From Certhia americana (lineage: Eukaryota > Chordata > Aves > Passeriformes > Certhiidae), in NCBI GenBank assembly GCA_018697195.1, contig CM031864.1, positions 30,788,256-30,852,255 on the forward strand: DNA of 64,000 nt, given 5' to 3'. Below are positions 14,797 through 27,841 of this stretch, piece after piece. A model generated the notes under the pieces. That model had not been told where the DNA came from. It worked only from the letters and a program-made list of their open reading frames with translations, and ran no database searches. Both the position numbers and the translations under genes were made by a program. Numbering within the stretch: position 1 is the stretch's first letter; every line of letters starts with the position of its first letter.

Positions 14797-17399
14797 ACAG
14801 AACCAACTTAATAAGCAGTGCTTTTGGACATCTGCTTGGGAACTAGGGAGTAAAAGCATCATGTGTACATTTATCCAGTGCCACCTGCTGAGCCAGCAAC
14901 TGCAGTGTGCACTGGGTCTCTTCCATGGTAGCAGTTGATGCTCTGATAGTCTAACTCAGGTACAAAGGCTACTTTATACTGCCTTGGAAGACACGATTCC
15001 AGAAATTTGTACGAGCTACTTTCTATTTTTCTTTCAAGTTTTGCTGGGTAAGATTTGTGCCCTCGCCTGCAGCTCAGAGCTTCTGCTTTACTAAAACAGC
15101 TCCAAGGTGTCCAGTCGCTTTAAAGGGAAAATAGGGCTTGTTTTATGTGTTACTATTTTCCTTGTATTTTTTGTAAGAGTGCAATTAAAATGCTATTTAC
15201 TATAGGTTGCCCTCCAACCCCCACCCCCACCCTTCTTAATTGTTTACTCGGAGCTCAGAGAGCACAGTTCATTGTTAGGAAGAAAGAGAATAATTCAGAC
15301 AGCTTGGTCAATCAGTCTGCAGCTTGTTTTAATTTTTACACTGCCTCTATTGTGTGGAAAATATGACTTTTATAAGCATGATAGTGCAACCATGAAATGA
15401 GAGTTTTTGCAAATGTTACATCCATAAAATGAGTAGGTTTCAAAAATTGATTCTGTACTCTTAAACGAGGGTGTCAATCAGGTTGTTGCAATGTTTTCAG
15501 GTGTACGCTGTACAAGCATTACCACCAGAAATCTACATGAAAGGAACATTGTTTGCAAAGTCAAATACTCAGAAGCTAGGAAATAGTAGATTTATGGTTG
15601 TTTGTACAAATGTAATTCTCTCCTCTTGTATGTGCTTTCTGCGCAGTGAATGAGGCAGGAGTCCTGGAGGAAAGCAGTGCACAATCACGGAATCAGACAC
15701 TCAATCACAATGCCCGCACACATGGAGCGGAATGGAGCTTCTGTGCTCAGCCATAAATCTGACATTCCCTGACTCTCAGGTGCTTGATGTTGAAAGAATT
15801 TCATTCAAGTTGTAACACTGCTTGGTTTTGGGCATGATTTCCTAACTTTAAGAAGGAAGGAAGACTAAAAGAGTTTATTCAAATCTTGAGGTTGGATGCA
15901 ACTCTGCAGATGGAGGTTCAGGGTGAGCGGCTGGGCTAGTTCTCTAGTGTCACAGTGCAAGCTGTGGGTACACTGCAGTGCTGGGGGAGATCAGCCATGT
16001 TTGCCCCCATAATCAGCTTACTGTAACCACTCTCTGTGCCCTTTAGATCTTCACCCTCCCATATTGCCAGAGGAATTGTAGGGATTAGCAGTGGTAGCTG
16101 ACAGGACGTGAAAATTGTCCCAGTGCAGTGGCAATTCATTGACAGATTCAGGTACTGTGGTCATGACACATGCCCAACACAAGATGTTTTCCTTCTGCGT
16201 GAAGAAAAGTGAAGCAGAATTTCATGGGTTGGAGAAAAAAAACTGTAAAATCTCCTGGCTTGAAGAGCTGTTTTGGGTTTGGTTTTTTTTTCCCTCTGCT
16301 GTGTCTTATCAAGAACTACAGTTTTGAGAGATCTTCAAAGATTAATCCACAAAAGGGATTAACAAAGGGAAATGTGGGGGAGTTAATTTTACATTAGTAT
16401 CATCTGCTGAATTTGAAATGGTGTTGTACCCAGATTGACTCTCACACAGTTCATCAAGATTTTTGGAAAAGACTTAACTGGTCATAAGAAGCTTCAATTT
16501 ATCTTCTGTAAAAATCCCATCCAATCTGATGGATAACTGTTCAAAAATATAACAGCCATCTTGCACAAAACCCGTCAAACCAAAACAACCTATGGCTGTC
16601 CAGCTATTCCTGCCAGCAGTGAACTACTTCTGGAAAAGCTTCAGGAGCTGGACACAGTTCGTCTCGCTTGTCACCCTGCCTTGACTGCTACATCACAGCC
16701 TGGAATTGCCTGTGCTCTTGGACCCCAAGTGGGATTTGTGCATCCAGCACTGAGTTTGGGTCACAAAGCTTGCAGTCAAGTGAGCAGATTCTTGGTCTTC
16801 AACCCCTGGCTTTTTAATACCTCACCTCAGTTGTGTAGCTCTCATGTGGAACTGCACTGATCAGAAGTGTAACGTGAAACTGATTTTGCAAAACAATAAA
16901 TTGCAGAGAACTTGAGGAAGCAGCTGGTTTTGGTTAGTAAATTGCACATAAAATACAAAACATCAGTAAATGGAAGGCTTGGCCCCAGGAGAGGAGAAGC
17001 AGAGTTTAGCCCCCTTGCTTTCCTGGTGCTGGTGATTGGTTTGAGCACACTTGCTTTTGCCCCAAAGGGGGCTGTTCCAGCAGCCTGGAATAGCCAGAGC
17101 ATTGCAGAAGCTCAGTCACAGCCTTTGTGTCTGCCTTTGCTGGAGATTTTAAATAGAAAGTTACAGCAGCAAGGAGTGGGAGCTTCCCATGGGAATGCCT
17201 CTGACAGGGGCATTTCCCAGGTTTCTGGATTTGCCAACTCTAGACCCTGGTGGAGGCCAGAGTGGCATAATCCACTGGGTTAGCTGGACCCTGGGTTTAA
17301 AAAGCTTCTGTCCTTGCAATGGTTTTTTATTTGCAAAGGCAAATGAAATCACACCAAGAAAAACTAAAAACTATCAATCCCCCCCCCAAACAAACAAAA

Positions 17400-17402
<3 letters not shown>

Positions 17403-17435
<33 letters not shown>
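17403..17435. repeat. 33-base poly(A) run
   Basis: An uninterrupted run of 33 A bases is preceded by an A/C-rich leader with a run of C. I looked upstream for a retrocopied gene that would explain a poly(A) tail and did not recognise one. CR1, the main bird LINE, does not leave poly(A) tails. Confidence 0.95.
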
Positions 17436-17438
<3 letters not shown>

Positions 17439-17950
17439 TTCTTTTGCAGTTAATGCTGAGTAACTAAGTATTCATGAGGTTCACACTAACTAGGGTAATA
17501 AAATGTAGTTGATATTGAATTAATCTTAACAATTTGATGCATGTGGTAAGGAGGATGGCTGCTTCAATCCTTACTGTACCAAAGATGTATAAATGTAAAT
17601 TGTGTTTTCTGAACTGGAGCTCTCTTTAATGTTGACTTCTAGCTGTGTTGCAGCTAAACCCATGCCCAGATCCAAGACTGCAGACGCTCACACACAATTA
17701 ATCTCACAAATTTATGAATGCCAGAGCATGGAGCAAAATGAAAACAACTGGAGGAATGTATAAGGGGAATAATTGGACTGTATCCAGATGTGCATGTGTA
17801 AAACATCACTGATTGACTCCTCCCCCATATCCTGCCTGAAGAAAGGAATTTTTTTCAAAAATAAACTGGGGTAATTTGAAAGACGTTGTGGTGTCTGAAT
17901 GAAATCTAATAGGCAGGATTAGTGGTAATTAGGTACATTCTTTGCTCATT

Positions 17951-17988
17951 GGTTTTTTGGTTTTGTTTTGGTTTTGTTTTGGTTTTTT
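17951..17988. repeat. (GGTTTT)n-like simple repeat
   Basis: GGTTTT and GTTTT units alternate over about 38 bases. This is low-complexity sequence with no gene content. Confidence 0.85.
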
Positions 17989-18424
17989 CCAGCTCTTTAA
18001 GTATCACTGAATTTAGCAGTTTCTTTGCAGTTTCAGTGTTACAGCTGGGGTTTTTGCCTTGCCACTTTGAGCTGCAGGATAGTAGAGGAGAATCACACAA
18101 GGATTGCATGTGTGTTTGTGTGTTACGTATTGAAAATTTTATGAGCACTACCAGGCATTTGTAAGTTCTGTATCAGGATATTTTTGTGGTGGAGGTTGGT
18201 TAAGAGGTAGAGCGACACTTGAAAGATTTATAAAGAGAGAATTTACTAAACAGAAAGGGAAAAAAAAAAGAAAAAAGTGGCCCATCTGCAGCTTGGGGTG
18301 GAAAGGAAGGTGGTAAACATGCTGTTACCCACAACTGGTTAAATGTCAGGCTCAGGACTCGCAGCACATGCAGGCAGGGCCAGCTTCGTTCCTCTGCCAC
18401 CGCTGTTTGCTCTTACAACAGGCA

Positions 18425-18466
18425 AGGGAAGGCAAGAAAAGGGGAAGGGAAGGGAAGGAAAGAAGC
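18425..18466. repeat. (GGGAA)n purine tract
   Basis: Short GGGAA and GGCAA units make a largely purine tract on the + strand of about 40 bases. Confidence 0.8.
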
Positions 18467-21400
18467 CTAGACTGAAGAAAAGTCAACTTTTGCTTTACTG
18501 CTTTGTTGGTTTAAAAAGAAATGGATAAATCTGGCATTTCCCTAATTACTTTGATGCACTTTTGGTATTCTTCCTCTTCAATAAATCACATTGCCCACCT
18601 TTAAACGCTTGTGTGCTTTCTCAGCACAGACCTTTCCTAGACATTTCGTAACACTTATTTTTCTCCCCAAATTAAAGTAGCAGAAACTTTGGCTGAGTTT
18701 CACCGAACACCCTCAACGGGTTGCTCTACTGTCTTATGTTTACTTTGGTTCTGTACCCAAGTAGGTTGAGAAAAAAGAAAGAAATAGCACTGAATCTTCT
18801 TAAAAGCTGCAATCGATACTTACTGCGGGGAAGGCTCGTAATGTTCTGATTCTTTTTCTAGTCCTTGCTCACACAGCACTGTCCCTGAAGCCGAGGACAT
18901 GAAAATAAAAAAAAAAAGATTCTTTGGGGTTTGGACCACGAGACTGTAGCCACCTCCCTCCACTAAAGCCTTTATCACAGAAGGACTCTGTGCCGATTTC
19001 TTTTCGCAAAATCTTGTTTTGGACTTCACCCTTTATTTTAGCTCTGCTTAAAATGGGGTTGAAGCAATACTGCAGTTTGGCTCCTGTTGAAGGGATGGGT
19101 TAGAACTTAGGCTTTCTGTGCTTCAAGAAGTTAGACTTTTTTCCCTCCTCTAATAGAAAAGGACATGCTAAACTGTCCAGGCAGGCTTGTAGCGTTGCCA
19201 GGGATTAAAGTAAAATTCTTGCACTTACACTGAACAAGCACAGAGGCATGATGCTGTTTCTACCCTAGTGTAACACCAAAATCAGGCACAAATTTGATTT
19301 CATAGAATATGTGAGTATGTTTTTGAACTTAGTGTCACAGTGTTTCCACTAGAATACAGTGATAGATATTTTTGCAAAATAGTCATAGTCCTTGGATAAA
19401 GAGCTCCAGAGGTTCATCTGAAAATGCCTTCTAGTTGGAAAGACTTTTTAGAACAAAAGTAAATTTCAGAGTTGCCACAGCTCGTCGTGTTGCTTCGCTG
19501 AAGCTGCAGCAGCTGTGGAGGTGAGATGGAGTTGCCTTGGCAACAGCACATATTGTATAACAGTACCACAGCACCATCAAACCAGCGAGGTGAGAAGTAG
19601 TTTAAAAGCGTAACTAAATTTTTATGGTACGTCTGCTACATTTTCAACCTTGTGGTTGGCTGAGTTTACTCAGTGTAGCCTTCCTGGAGCCCAGAAAGCT
19701 CAACTGCTGAATCCTGTTCAGTAAAGAAAAGGGAGGGGGGAATCCCCAATTTGTGTTCTTTTTTTCTTTTTCTTTAAATGACAAAGTTAAGCTGCCTCTA
19801 TGTAACTGGGGTTTTTAATTATGCTTATGCTTACAATGCAGTTAATGCTTTACCTAAACTAGTTTTTCTCTCCTTTTTTATACCTTCTATTCCAAGCTTT
19901 TTTCACTGTTTTGAGTAATGAAAGCAGGAAATATTTAGAAAAATCTATTAAAACTTAGCAGAGAAAGCCCCCAAAGATGAAATTGGCCTGGTTTTACAGT
20001 TGCATCACAAACGTGGCATTCAAATAGTGATATCTTTTGTGATGATAGACAGGTACTGTGCTTTCTTTCCAGTTTGTTGTTTTCCAGTCCTTTGTGCTTC
20101 CCACAGCTGTTTAATTTAATAAAATATAAAAGCACTTCCCACCTCACTATTCACATGGGATATCTGCTGCATGCTCCTCCCTCTATAGCATGGATTCAAC
20201 CAGCGAACTTCAAATCTATTATTTTACAAGTGGCCTCCAAAAGATCTTTGAGGCTCTTTTCTGAATTTGTTTACTAACAAACTATGTCTTGGTGGAGAGA
20301 TTGGTCATGTAAATTTTTCACCTACTTTCACAATTCTTGCAGTTCTTGGTTAATTTTGACAAAGATTCAGATCACCTTGTGTCTTTTTTGGTGGCGATAT
20401 TTAAAGGCATTCATTAGAAACCAGGCAAAAAACAGGGAGTAAGTTATGCTTTTAAATCTGAAAACAAAACAAACTCCCCCTTTTTCAACAAAAAATGTGG
20501 TATGAACCTTAAGCTGAGGGGAAAAAGGCAGCAAGAGGAGCAAGTGTTGTGAAAACCCTGCAAATCACAACCACCTGGTTAGAGTCGTAAGTCCCATGTA
20601 AATAAAGGAAGAACTGACTTCAGTTGCAATGTTCAAAAATCAAACCTACAAGACGCTGCCCAAACCTCTAGTTAATAATTATTGCAAAGAGCTTGGAGCC
20701 AGCCCAAATTGTCCAGGACTGTTGGATCCTCTCAGGGGTTCCTGCATACCACAGTGATTATTGCATGCTTTTCCAAGCTCCATTGTGAGCCTTTGCTCGT
20801 GGGATGTGGTGCCTCTAGTGCTGAGCTGGGAAACTTTGTGACAGAGCTGTCCTAGCAGGTAAGGTCACGTTTCTGCTCCCTGTGGTCTCTCAGTCTGTGG
20901 CAACTAGTTTGAAGTGTGCTGGGCAGACCTGAGAAATGGTTTCTTGTGCCTGGAGCTGGTGGAGCTATAGAATACAGCGTAGAGGTTACTCATAGTTTAC
21001 CTAAGTGCTGGTGGAGTTCTTCAGGATCAGAGGATATTCCAAAGCATCTGCCCTGCTCAGCCTGTTTCAGGCCCCTGTGCTGATAACCTGATTAAAATTC
21101 AGGGCTCACTAGCCTAGGTGTAGCCCTTTGGAACCAGATCTGTCCTACTTCCAGTTCTTCAGTCAGTTCAGAGTTGCCATGTGTAGAATGATACCCTGGT
21201 GACAAAGAGCCGTCTAGCAGGGCTTCCTGCATTGATTTCTCTGTCCTTAGCACAGGTGAGGCTGGATTCACTCTGCCAGTGTTGGTCAGTCTAGCAAAGG
21301 ATCTTTGATATTCATGGATTTTGAAGAAAAGGGAGAAGAAACTGAAGTAATAGTGATGAGGGAGAAATCTGTCCTTTTAACTGACTTTAAATCCTACTAA

Positions 21401-24400
21401 ACTCTCTAGTCTGAGCACTACTTTGTTACTAGCCCATGCAGTTTGTTGTGCAGTTGCACAGCTTTACACTTCATACTTACTTTGAATGAAGTTGTGTGGA
21501 GGCAAATCTTACCAACCAGTTAGTAAATAATCCTGATTTTCCTGACGTGACGTGCTTTTGTAGCCTTTGAATTAGGGTCTTGCACCAACAGCAGAGGAGA
21601 GTGTGTATTAGTGGGACACTGCCTGATGGCCTTTGTCACCATGAGAATTTTACTCATGGTGACAAAGCTTGTCAGCCCTTGGGGCAAGAAACACTGCAAG
21701 TATTTTTATAGTGCCAGTCTGGAATATTCCCTAGATGTTCCCACAGTGCAGGTGATGGCAACACTCCTGTTACCAGTCCTGAATATAGCAGTAGGTTAAC
21801 AGAATGTATTTGAATGACATTTCTCAGACCTGCCCACCTTTCTCTGCTCCCATTACATCATAGACCCACACATTTGGATTTATATTTTTACCAGTAATCA
21901 GAATATGACTTGATGTCTGCTGAGCCATCTCTCTTCCTTAACCACAAGTAAGAAACCTAATAACTCTAGCATGTTTTTGGCTTAAACATTTTGTTAATTG
22001 CTTATGTTAGTAGCTGGAGTGAGTGAGTTGGCCAATTAAATATTCCAGTGGTTTTAAATAATGGTTTAATTTTTGAAAGGTAGTTTCTAGTAGCTGAAGC
22101 AACCAAATTATTGTCTTGGCAGTCAGAGTACAACATACATACTTGAGCAAAAACGATGAGGAAGGGGATCAGAAAACTGGGTAGTATGTCAGCTGGTTGC
22201 TGTCACAATCATTTCTGTGTTCTGCTCTGAAGATTTGGGTTTTCCCGCTGTACATCTCTGAAGGTAGTTTTTTCTGTAGAGAAAAGGCATTGCTATTTTT
22301 GTTGATAACATGCCGTTGGTGAATTGTGTGGTAAATGTGCTTCATTGTTCCTCTTTTCCATTCATTTGGGGGTTATCTTACTCATAGATCAGATCATTAA
22401 AGGAATGGTGTTTGAATTCATTCTGTGTCTCTTTAGAATGGCAAATGGGAGAGGCTGATATTTGAACACACTCATTTTGGAAGAGTTCCCATGCTGTCTT
22501 TTGCCTTAATGTCCTTTCTCTGCTGGTACTGAGGGGCAGATCAGCATCTGCCCATGCTGTAGGTAGAGTTTTTGAATTTTGTCTTGAATTGTTGTTTGTA
22601 TTTCAAATCTTGCTGGCTATCTGTGCCCATGGTTGCCATCACCACTGAAAGCAGCATCCCCCCTTCTTGTAGAATATTACACACTGAATATCTCAGTGGA
22701 TTGTCCTGATGGTTCATCCAACTTTGGTTTGGTTCATCCAACTGGAGAGGAATGAGAATAGTCCTGAAGCCTCATGTCTCTGAAACTTGCTGCCATTTGC
22801 AGGAAGAATAGCAAAACCACTCTGAATGTCCTCAGTGAAGCTGCTGTAGGTCCAGCTGGGAAAGGTCAGGCAGGGAGAGAATGCACAGTGTGTAACTCTG
22901 GTGACACTGGTCCAGTATGGACCTGAGAACACACACAGGCTTGAAGCACTCTGTGCCCTAGACTGGTGTCTGCAGTCTGTCTGCAGGAGCTTGGGCTTGG
23001 CTGCCTGGCTTCTGGGAATCTTGAATCAGTGACCAAGGCTCTCCATTTCTAGTTAGGAAAGGTGACCATGGGTAAACAAGCCTTTCAGGCAGTGCTGGCA
23101 TCATGTGCCTTAGCTGGAACACATCTGTTCTACTGCCTGCTAGAATGTGGGGCCTCAGCAAGATCAACTCACTGAAACAGACATAGAAAGAAATTATTTG
23201 AGTGTGAGTTGATGTATCCTTGTGTTCTGTTAAAGTGAAATTTCTTACTTTTCCCATTCATGGAGTCACTTAAAGAGTGGGAGGAACTGGAGATGGTATG
23301 AGGATGGTAAAAAGCATCAGTGTAAAAGATGGCAGTGATTCCAGTCTGAAAATAAGGAATGTTCTAATTTAATTAATGTGGGATTAATCACTGCAGATTA
23401 GATGGGCTACAGGACTGGGTACAGCATCTCTTCTGTTATTTGTTTTTACATGATTTCTAGTCAATCTTAGGCTATTGATAAAAGTCATGAAAATGGACTG
23501 TAACTTTCATTGATGTGAGTAGCTTTTATGTGATCCATCATCTGTTACAAGAGACATGCCATGTGCTAATGCATGTTTCTAAGCATTTCTAATGTGCTAT
23601 CTATTTATCTGAATTTTTTTTCTTTTGATTTTCTTTTGATTTCCCATTTTTGCAATGCTCTTTAATTTTTATTGCCCGGCTAACAACTGAGAAGTAAATT
23701 CAGGGTAGTGGTTTAAACGTTTTGCAAGAAACAATAGTCTTGTAACTAAAACATAAGATGAGAAGTTAAAAGCTACGACTTAGTTTCTGATTCTACTGCT
23801 TATCTTGTTGTGAAACTTGCTGTAAAGAGATACTGTCAACATAAAATCAGACTTCAGTCTGCAATTTTCTTATCTCTTAGATGTAAACAAAACTTTACCA
23901 TAACAAAAAAGCTAAGGAAAGAAAGCTCTCCAGTTTTGACATTGTGTCTATGACAGCATTTTGAAAAGTAGCAATTCCTGTCCTGAATCAGATCAGTGTG
24001 TTTGTCAAAGCAGCAAATGCCAGATGCTCAAGAGGAGCTAAATCTAATAGAGTGCTGCAGCCCCTACAGCAGACGGCTGGGCAGCATTTGGCTCCCTCCC
24101 TAGCTTTATGGAACTTTTATTTTTCTTGCATGGGTTCCTTCTTCTTTTCTAATGCAGCTGGGAACATCCATAGGAAAGGATTTCTTGAGTCACACTGACT
24201 TCTCAGTCTCAAGGATGCTTGGCATCAGTGCAGGTCATAGCTTAAGTATGTGCTGTGTTTAAAGAAACTTCTGTTTATCAGCTTTCACAGAGGAAATGCA
24301 ACAGGCAGCGACTTGTTAGATTTCATCTTCTGTTTGTATTGGAGAAAACAATATTCACAATCACAGAAAATTAATGTTAAAGCTGCAGAATGGTAGGTGG

Positions 24401-27396
24401 GTGCTTAGAGGAACAGGTAGAACCTTACACTACTCAGTACAGTTGGGTTTATTTTGTTGTTTTGGATTAAAACACCAAATAAGTGTCTCTTTGATTGCAA
24501 ACTCACTGATAAAAAACTCTGCATTTTCCCTGTAAGACTTCTGTTTAATAATTAAACTTTCTAAAGAGTGCATAGATCCATTAAAAAAAATACATAAAGT
24601 TAAAACCCAAATACCTCCTGAGCATTTAAATGCCAGTGGCCAACAGTGGGTTAAAAATCCTGCACATTTTTGGAAACGTTAGAAGCCCTGATGGGTGGAG
24701 TAGGCAATGGGCGTTGTAGCGTGGATGCTTTGCTAACCCTTTGCTGTGCAGCTGCAGGACAAACCCACTGAAGCTAGGGCCAGCAGCAAAGTGGATTCTT
24801 GGGAGCTCTGTGTCTAAAACCCTTCTGTGTGCAGGAGGGATTGAGTGATTTCTGCTGCAGGAGGAGCAAGCATTTAACTGTTTTCTAATCACTAGCTTTT
24901 TCTGGTAAATACTGCAGAAAAAGCATTGCAAGAACAGCTTTAAAGAGTTAGGAAAGCTCGTTAGCAACCAGTTGCCAAAATATCTGTTTCTACATACTCT
25001 ACACGAGTTAGAATAATCAAATTAAATGAAAGGTGGTTTTTGCATCTGGTTTTGGATCTGGAAATAAGTTGATACAGACAGATTCACTGGACAGTTTAAT
25101 TGCTGTAATAAATTTACAGTAAACCTCGTGAAAATAATATTTTCTTTTTTCACTGTGTAGACAGATACATTCCTAAATAAAGAGAGGTTTGCTTCCTCCT
25201 TTGTCTCATTGTCGACAACTGTAAATTTACAGTTAGATTTTTGTAATGGGTAACTACACATGAGAAATCCCATCTGTATGAAATACTATGGAAAGTGTAG
25301 GCATCCACAGAGGTGGGCAATAAGCTGTGCTGCTAACAGCAGAAAGTCGAGCATGAAAGAAATGTCTTTTTATTATGCTTTGTGAAAATAGCCTCTGAAT
25401 ATTCCCCACGGGTGCTTTGTGGGAGGGCATTCCACACTGCAGGAGCAGAACGAGTGCCTTTAGGCATCTGAGGTCAAAATGTGGACAAGGACATCAGACA
25501 TTTATAGTTGTGTTTCTCCCTGCTTACAAAAAAAAAGATACTCAACAGTTTAGGGACAGTTTGTATAGCAAGCTTAATTTGGGGATAGCAAACACTTTAT
25601 TGGCACAAGCTACGTGAAACTTAGAATTGTAAATTCATTATTTCTATCAAGGTCTTCCTTGCTGTGTACAATGCATGAGTTTCTATAGCCTTCATGTGAA
25701 TTGATGTGAATTGATGCTTTTCTGTAAATTATTTACCACTGAGATGATGGACCAACACCCTACTCTACCAAATGGAAAAGATGAATAGCTACTCCTGGGC
25801 TAGGCTGGTACCCAGCCAGGAGGGGATAAATTGAGGCGTGGTGCTTTATTTCCCAGAGCCTTGAGCCCTTTGCTTTTGGACCAGATCCAGATGTTGACCT
25901 CCTCAATGGAAGATGAAGGTGCCCCTATGGATTGAGTCTCCTGCTCAGCTGGACTTGCCCCTCTTCCTTGGGTTTGGTTTGAGCTCACACTTTATTCACA
26001 GAGTGGGGCTTCTCTTGCTGGGTGAACACAGGGTGCTGGTGCCTTTCAGCTCCACACAAACAAGAAGTTGCATCATTCCTGATAAATTGAGTTTGTTTGG
26101 TTCTGTTGTTGGAGCCCATGTCTCGTGTCCCTGTCTCAAGCACTTCTGCCAAGCTGTGTCTAACACATCATCCTGAGCACCTTCCTGAGCAGGGTGGGAT
26201 GGGAGCTGGGACTTGGAAAAGTTCTGGAGAGAAGGAGCTGGTAGATCCAGGCCTAGAGAATGGAAAACTGTCTGCACCAAGATGGAGCAGAGGGGAAAAG
26301 AGAATGTACTTGAAATACAAAAGCATTTGAGACTCTCAGGCTTTCCTTTTGCTGATGTCTCTGTGTCATCTTGAGCAGCAGAAATGCTGCTTGCAGAGTA
26401 AGAGCAGGGCATAGTTCCAAGGAACTCCTGGGCATTTTAAGTCAGGTTTGCTGCTTTGTTCTCTCTCTGTAATTTAGATAAGAGGTTTACACATATCAGT
26501 TGCAGAGTTCTCTTATGACTTCAGGCTGTTGATTTAAAACTGAGACACTTGAGAGAGCTGAAGGAATGGGGTGGGGGCTTAACTGAACTTTGTAGCTTAT
26601 ACTAGTGCTTCGTTTTCTTTAACTTAATTTTATTTTCCTAATATCTAGCCATAAGAATTTTTACTGCCTTATAGGCTTTTTAGTGAAGAGTAATGTAAAA
26701 GAAGGATTGAAACTGGAGCTTTCTCAACATCTCAATATTGCCTATTAATGGGTTTCCCCCTCACCCAAACAGTAGGTCAGCTTTTTCTATGGTGTGTCTG
26801 TTTCAGTTAAAATACCTCATTGAGTTCTCTACCATGAATCTGTATCATGATCACTGAAAGTCCTGGTGATGATGAGGCATGTGTCCTTTGTTGCTTTATT
26901 GCCTTCGGGAACATTTTCTGTTGTGCCAGCCCCACACCAGTCTGTGTGCTTTTGATAGGAAAGATGACACTTTTCCAATGATTTTCTGTCTGGCTCTCTA
27001 AACAAGAATATAAAGATGTGTCAGTTGTCCAGATGAATTATTCCATTAGATCTCTGTTCGATCAATTAAGTGATAATTTTGATTCTGTATAAAAATTTCT
27101 AGCTTTTCCTGTTTGTGTGCCATTGATAAGTCAGTCTGTAGATATTTTAGATAACTGTACAGTACTTTCTTCCACAACCTTTTCTAACCATATTCCCACC
27201 TCTGCAGCCACCTCTCTGGGTCACCATGTGTTACACTTATCCACAAGTCTTTTTACTTTCTCATTTTCATCTTCGAGGTGCTCTGAATTGCTTTATACTC
27301 CTTCTTGCTGGATTCTGCTCCCTTTCAGCCCCACCTCCCCTTTAGGACGTAAGAGCAGAGAAAGGAGTGTCGTGATTCTGTAGTTAACAGTTCTTT

Positions 27397-27841
27397 TGGA
27401 GCAAGTCCAGAGGAGACCATTGAGATGCTCAGAAGGCTGGAGCACCTTTCCCATGAGGACAGGCTGAGGGAGTTATTTCTTCAGCCTGGAGAAGAGAAGG
27501 CTCCAGGGAGACTTTAGAGCAGCTAAAGTGTAACTTAAAGGAACTCCAAGAGAGCTGGAGAGGCACTTTTGACAAGGGCTTGGAGTGATAGGATAGGGGG
27601 TGATGGCTTTAAATTGATAGAGAGTGGGTTTAGATCAGAAATCCTTCCCTGTGGGGGTGGTGAGGCCCTGGCACAGGTTCCCAGAGAAGCTGTGAATGCT
27701 CCAACTCTGGACATGTCCATGGCCAAGTTGGACAGAGCTTGGAGCAGCCTGGGATAGTGCAAGATGTCCCTGCCATGGCAGGGGCTGGGAATGAGATGAG
27801 CTTTCAACTCCCTTCCAACCCAAACCATTCAATGGTAGGAT
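27397..27841 (+). mobile_element. CR1 LINE, 5'-truncated 3' end
   Basis: The stretch follows the 3' end of avian CR1. It begins in the segment with GTCCAGAGGAGA and continues through AGCCTGGAGAAGAGAAGG, GGCTTTAAA and GTGGTGAGG. It closes with CTTCCAACCCAAACCATTC. The end lacks the tandem 8-base tail units seen in young copies, and many positions differ from the family pattern, so it is an old insertion. CR1 moves by target-primed reverse transcription and is usually 5'-truncated, as here. Its sense strand is the same as DNM3. No working ORF remains. Confidence 0.93.

Larger units (their letters stand above)
9798..27396. other. Intronic stretch between the pyrimidine tract and the first CR1
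   Basis: This is mostly unique-looking intron. It contains a (GTTT)n/T-rich tract at 14708-14796, a 33-base A run at 17403-17435, a (GGTTTT)n tract at 17951-17988 and a (GGGAA)n purine tract at 18425-18466. A small direct duplication (GGTTCATCCAACT) occurs near 22711 and 22732. I found no gene, tRNA or rRNA. The longest open frames (26 kb region, 138 codons) show no known domain. Confidence 0.6.

Noticed and set aside
16561..17435. Possible processed retrocopy ending in the 33-base poly(A) run
   Set aside because: The open frame upstream (16561-16860) resembles no gene I know, and I found no flanking duplication.
20845..20866. CAG|GTAAGG juxtaposition at 20858
   Set aside because: The pyrimidine tract is poor and contains an extra AG immediately before, so it is a weak acceptor.
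24405..24425. GAACAGGTAG, the start of a reverse-complement match to miR-199a-5p
   Set aside because: The match ends after ten bases, and there is no hairpin partner nearby.
26097..26435. Overlapping open frames on both strands, up to 138 codons
   Set aside because: There is no known motif, no splice-site support and no similarity to any protein I know.
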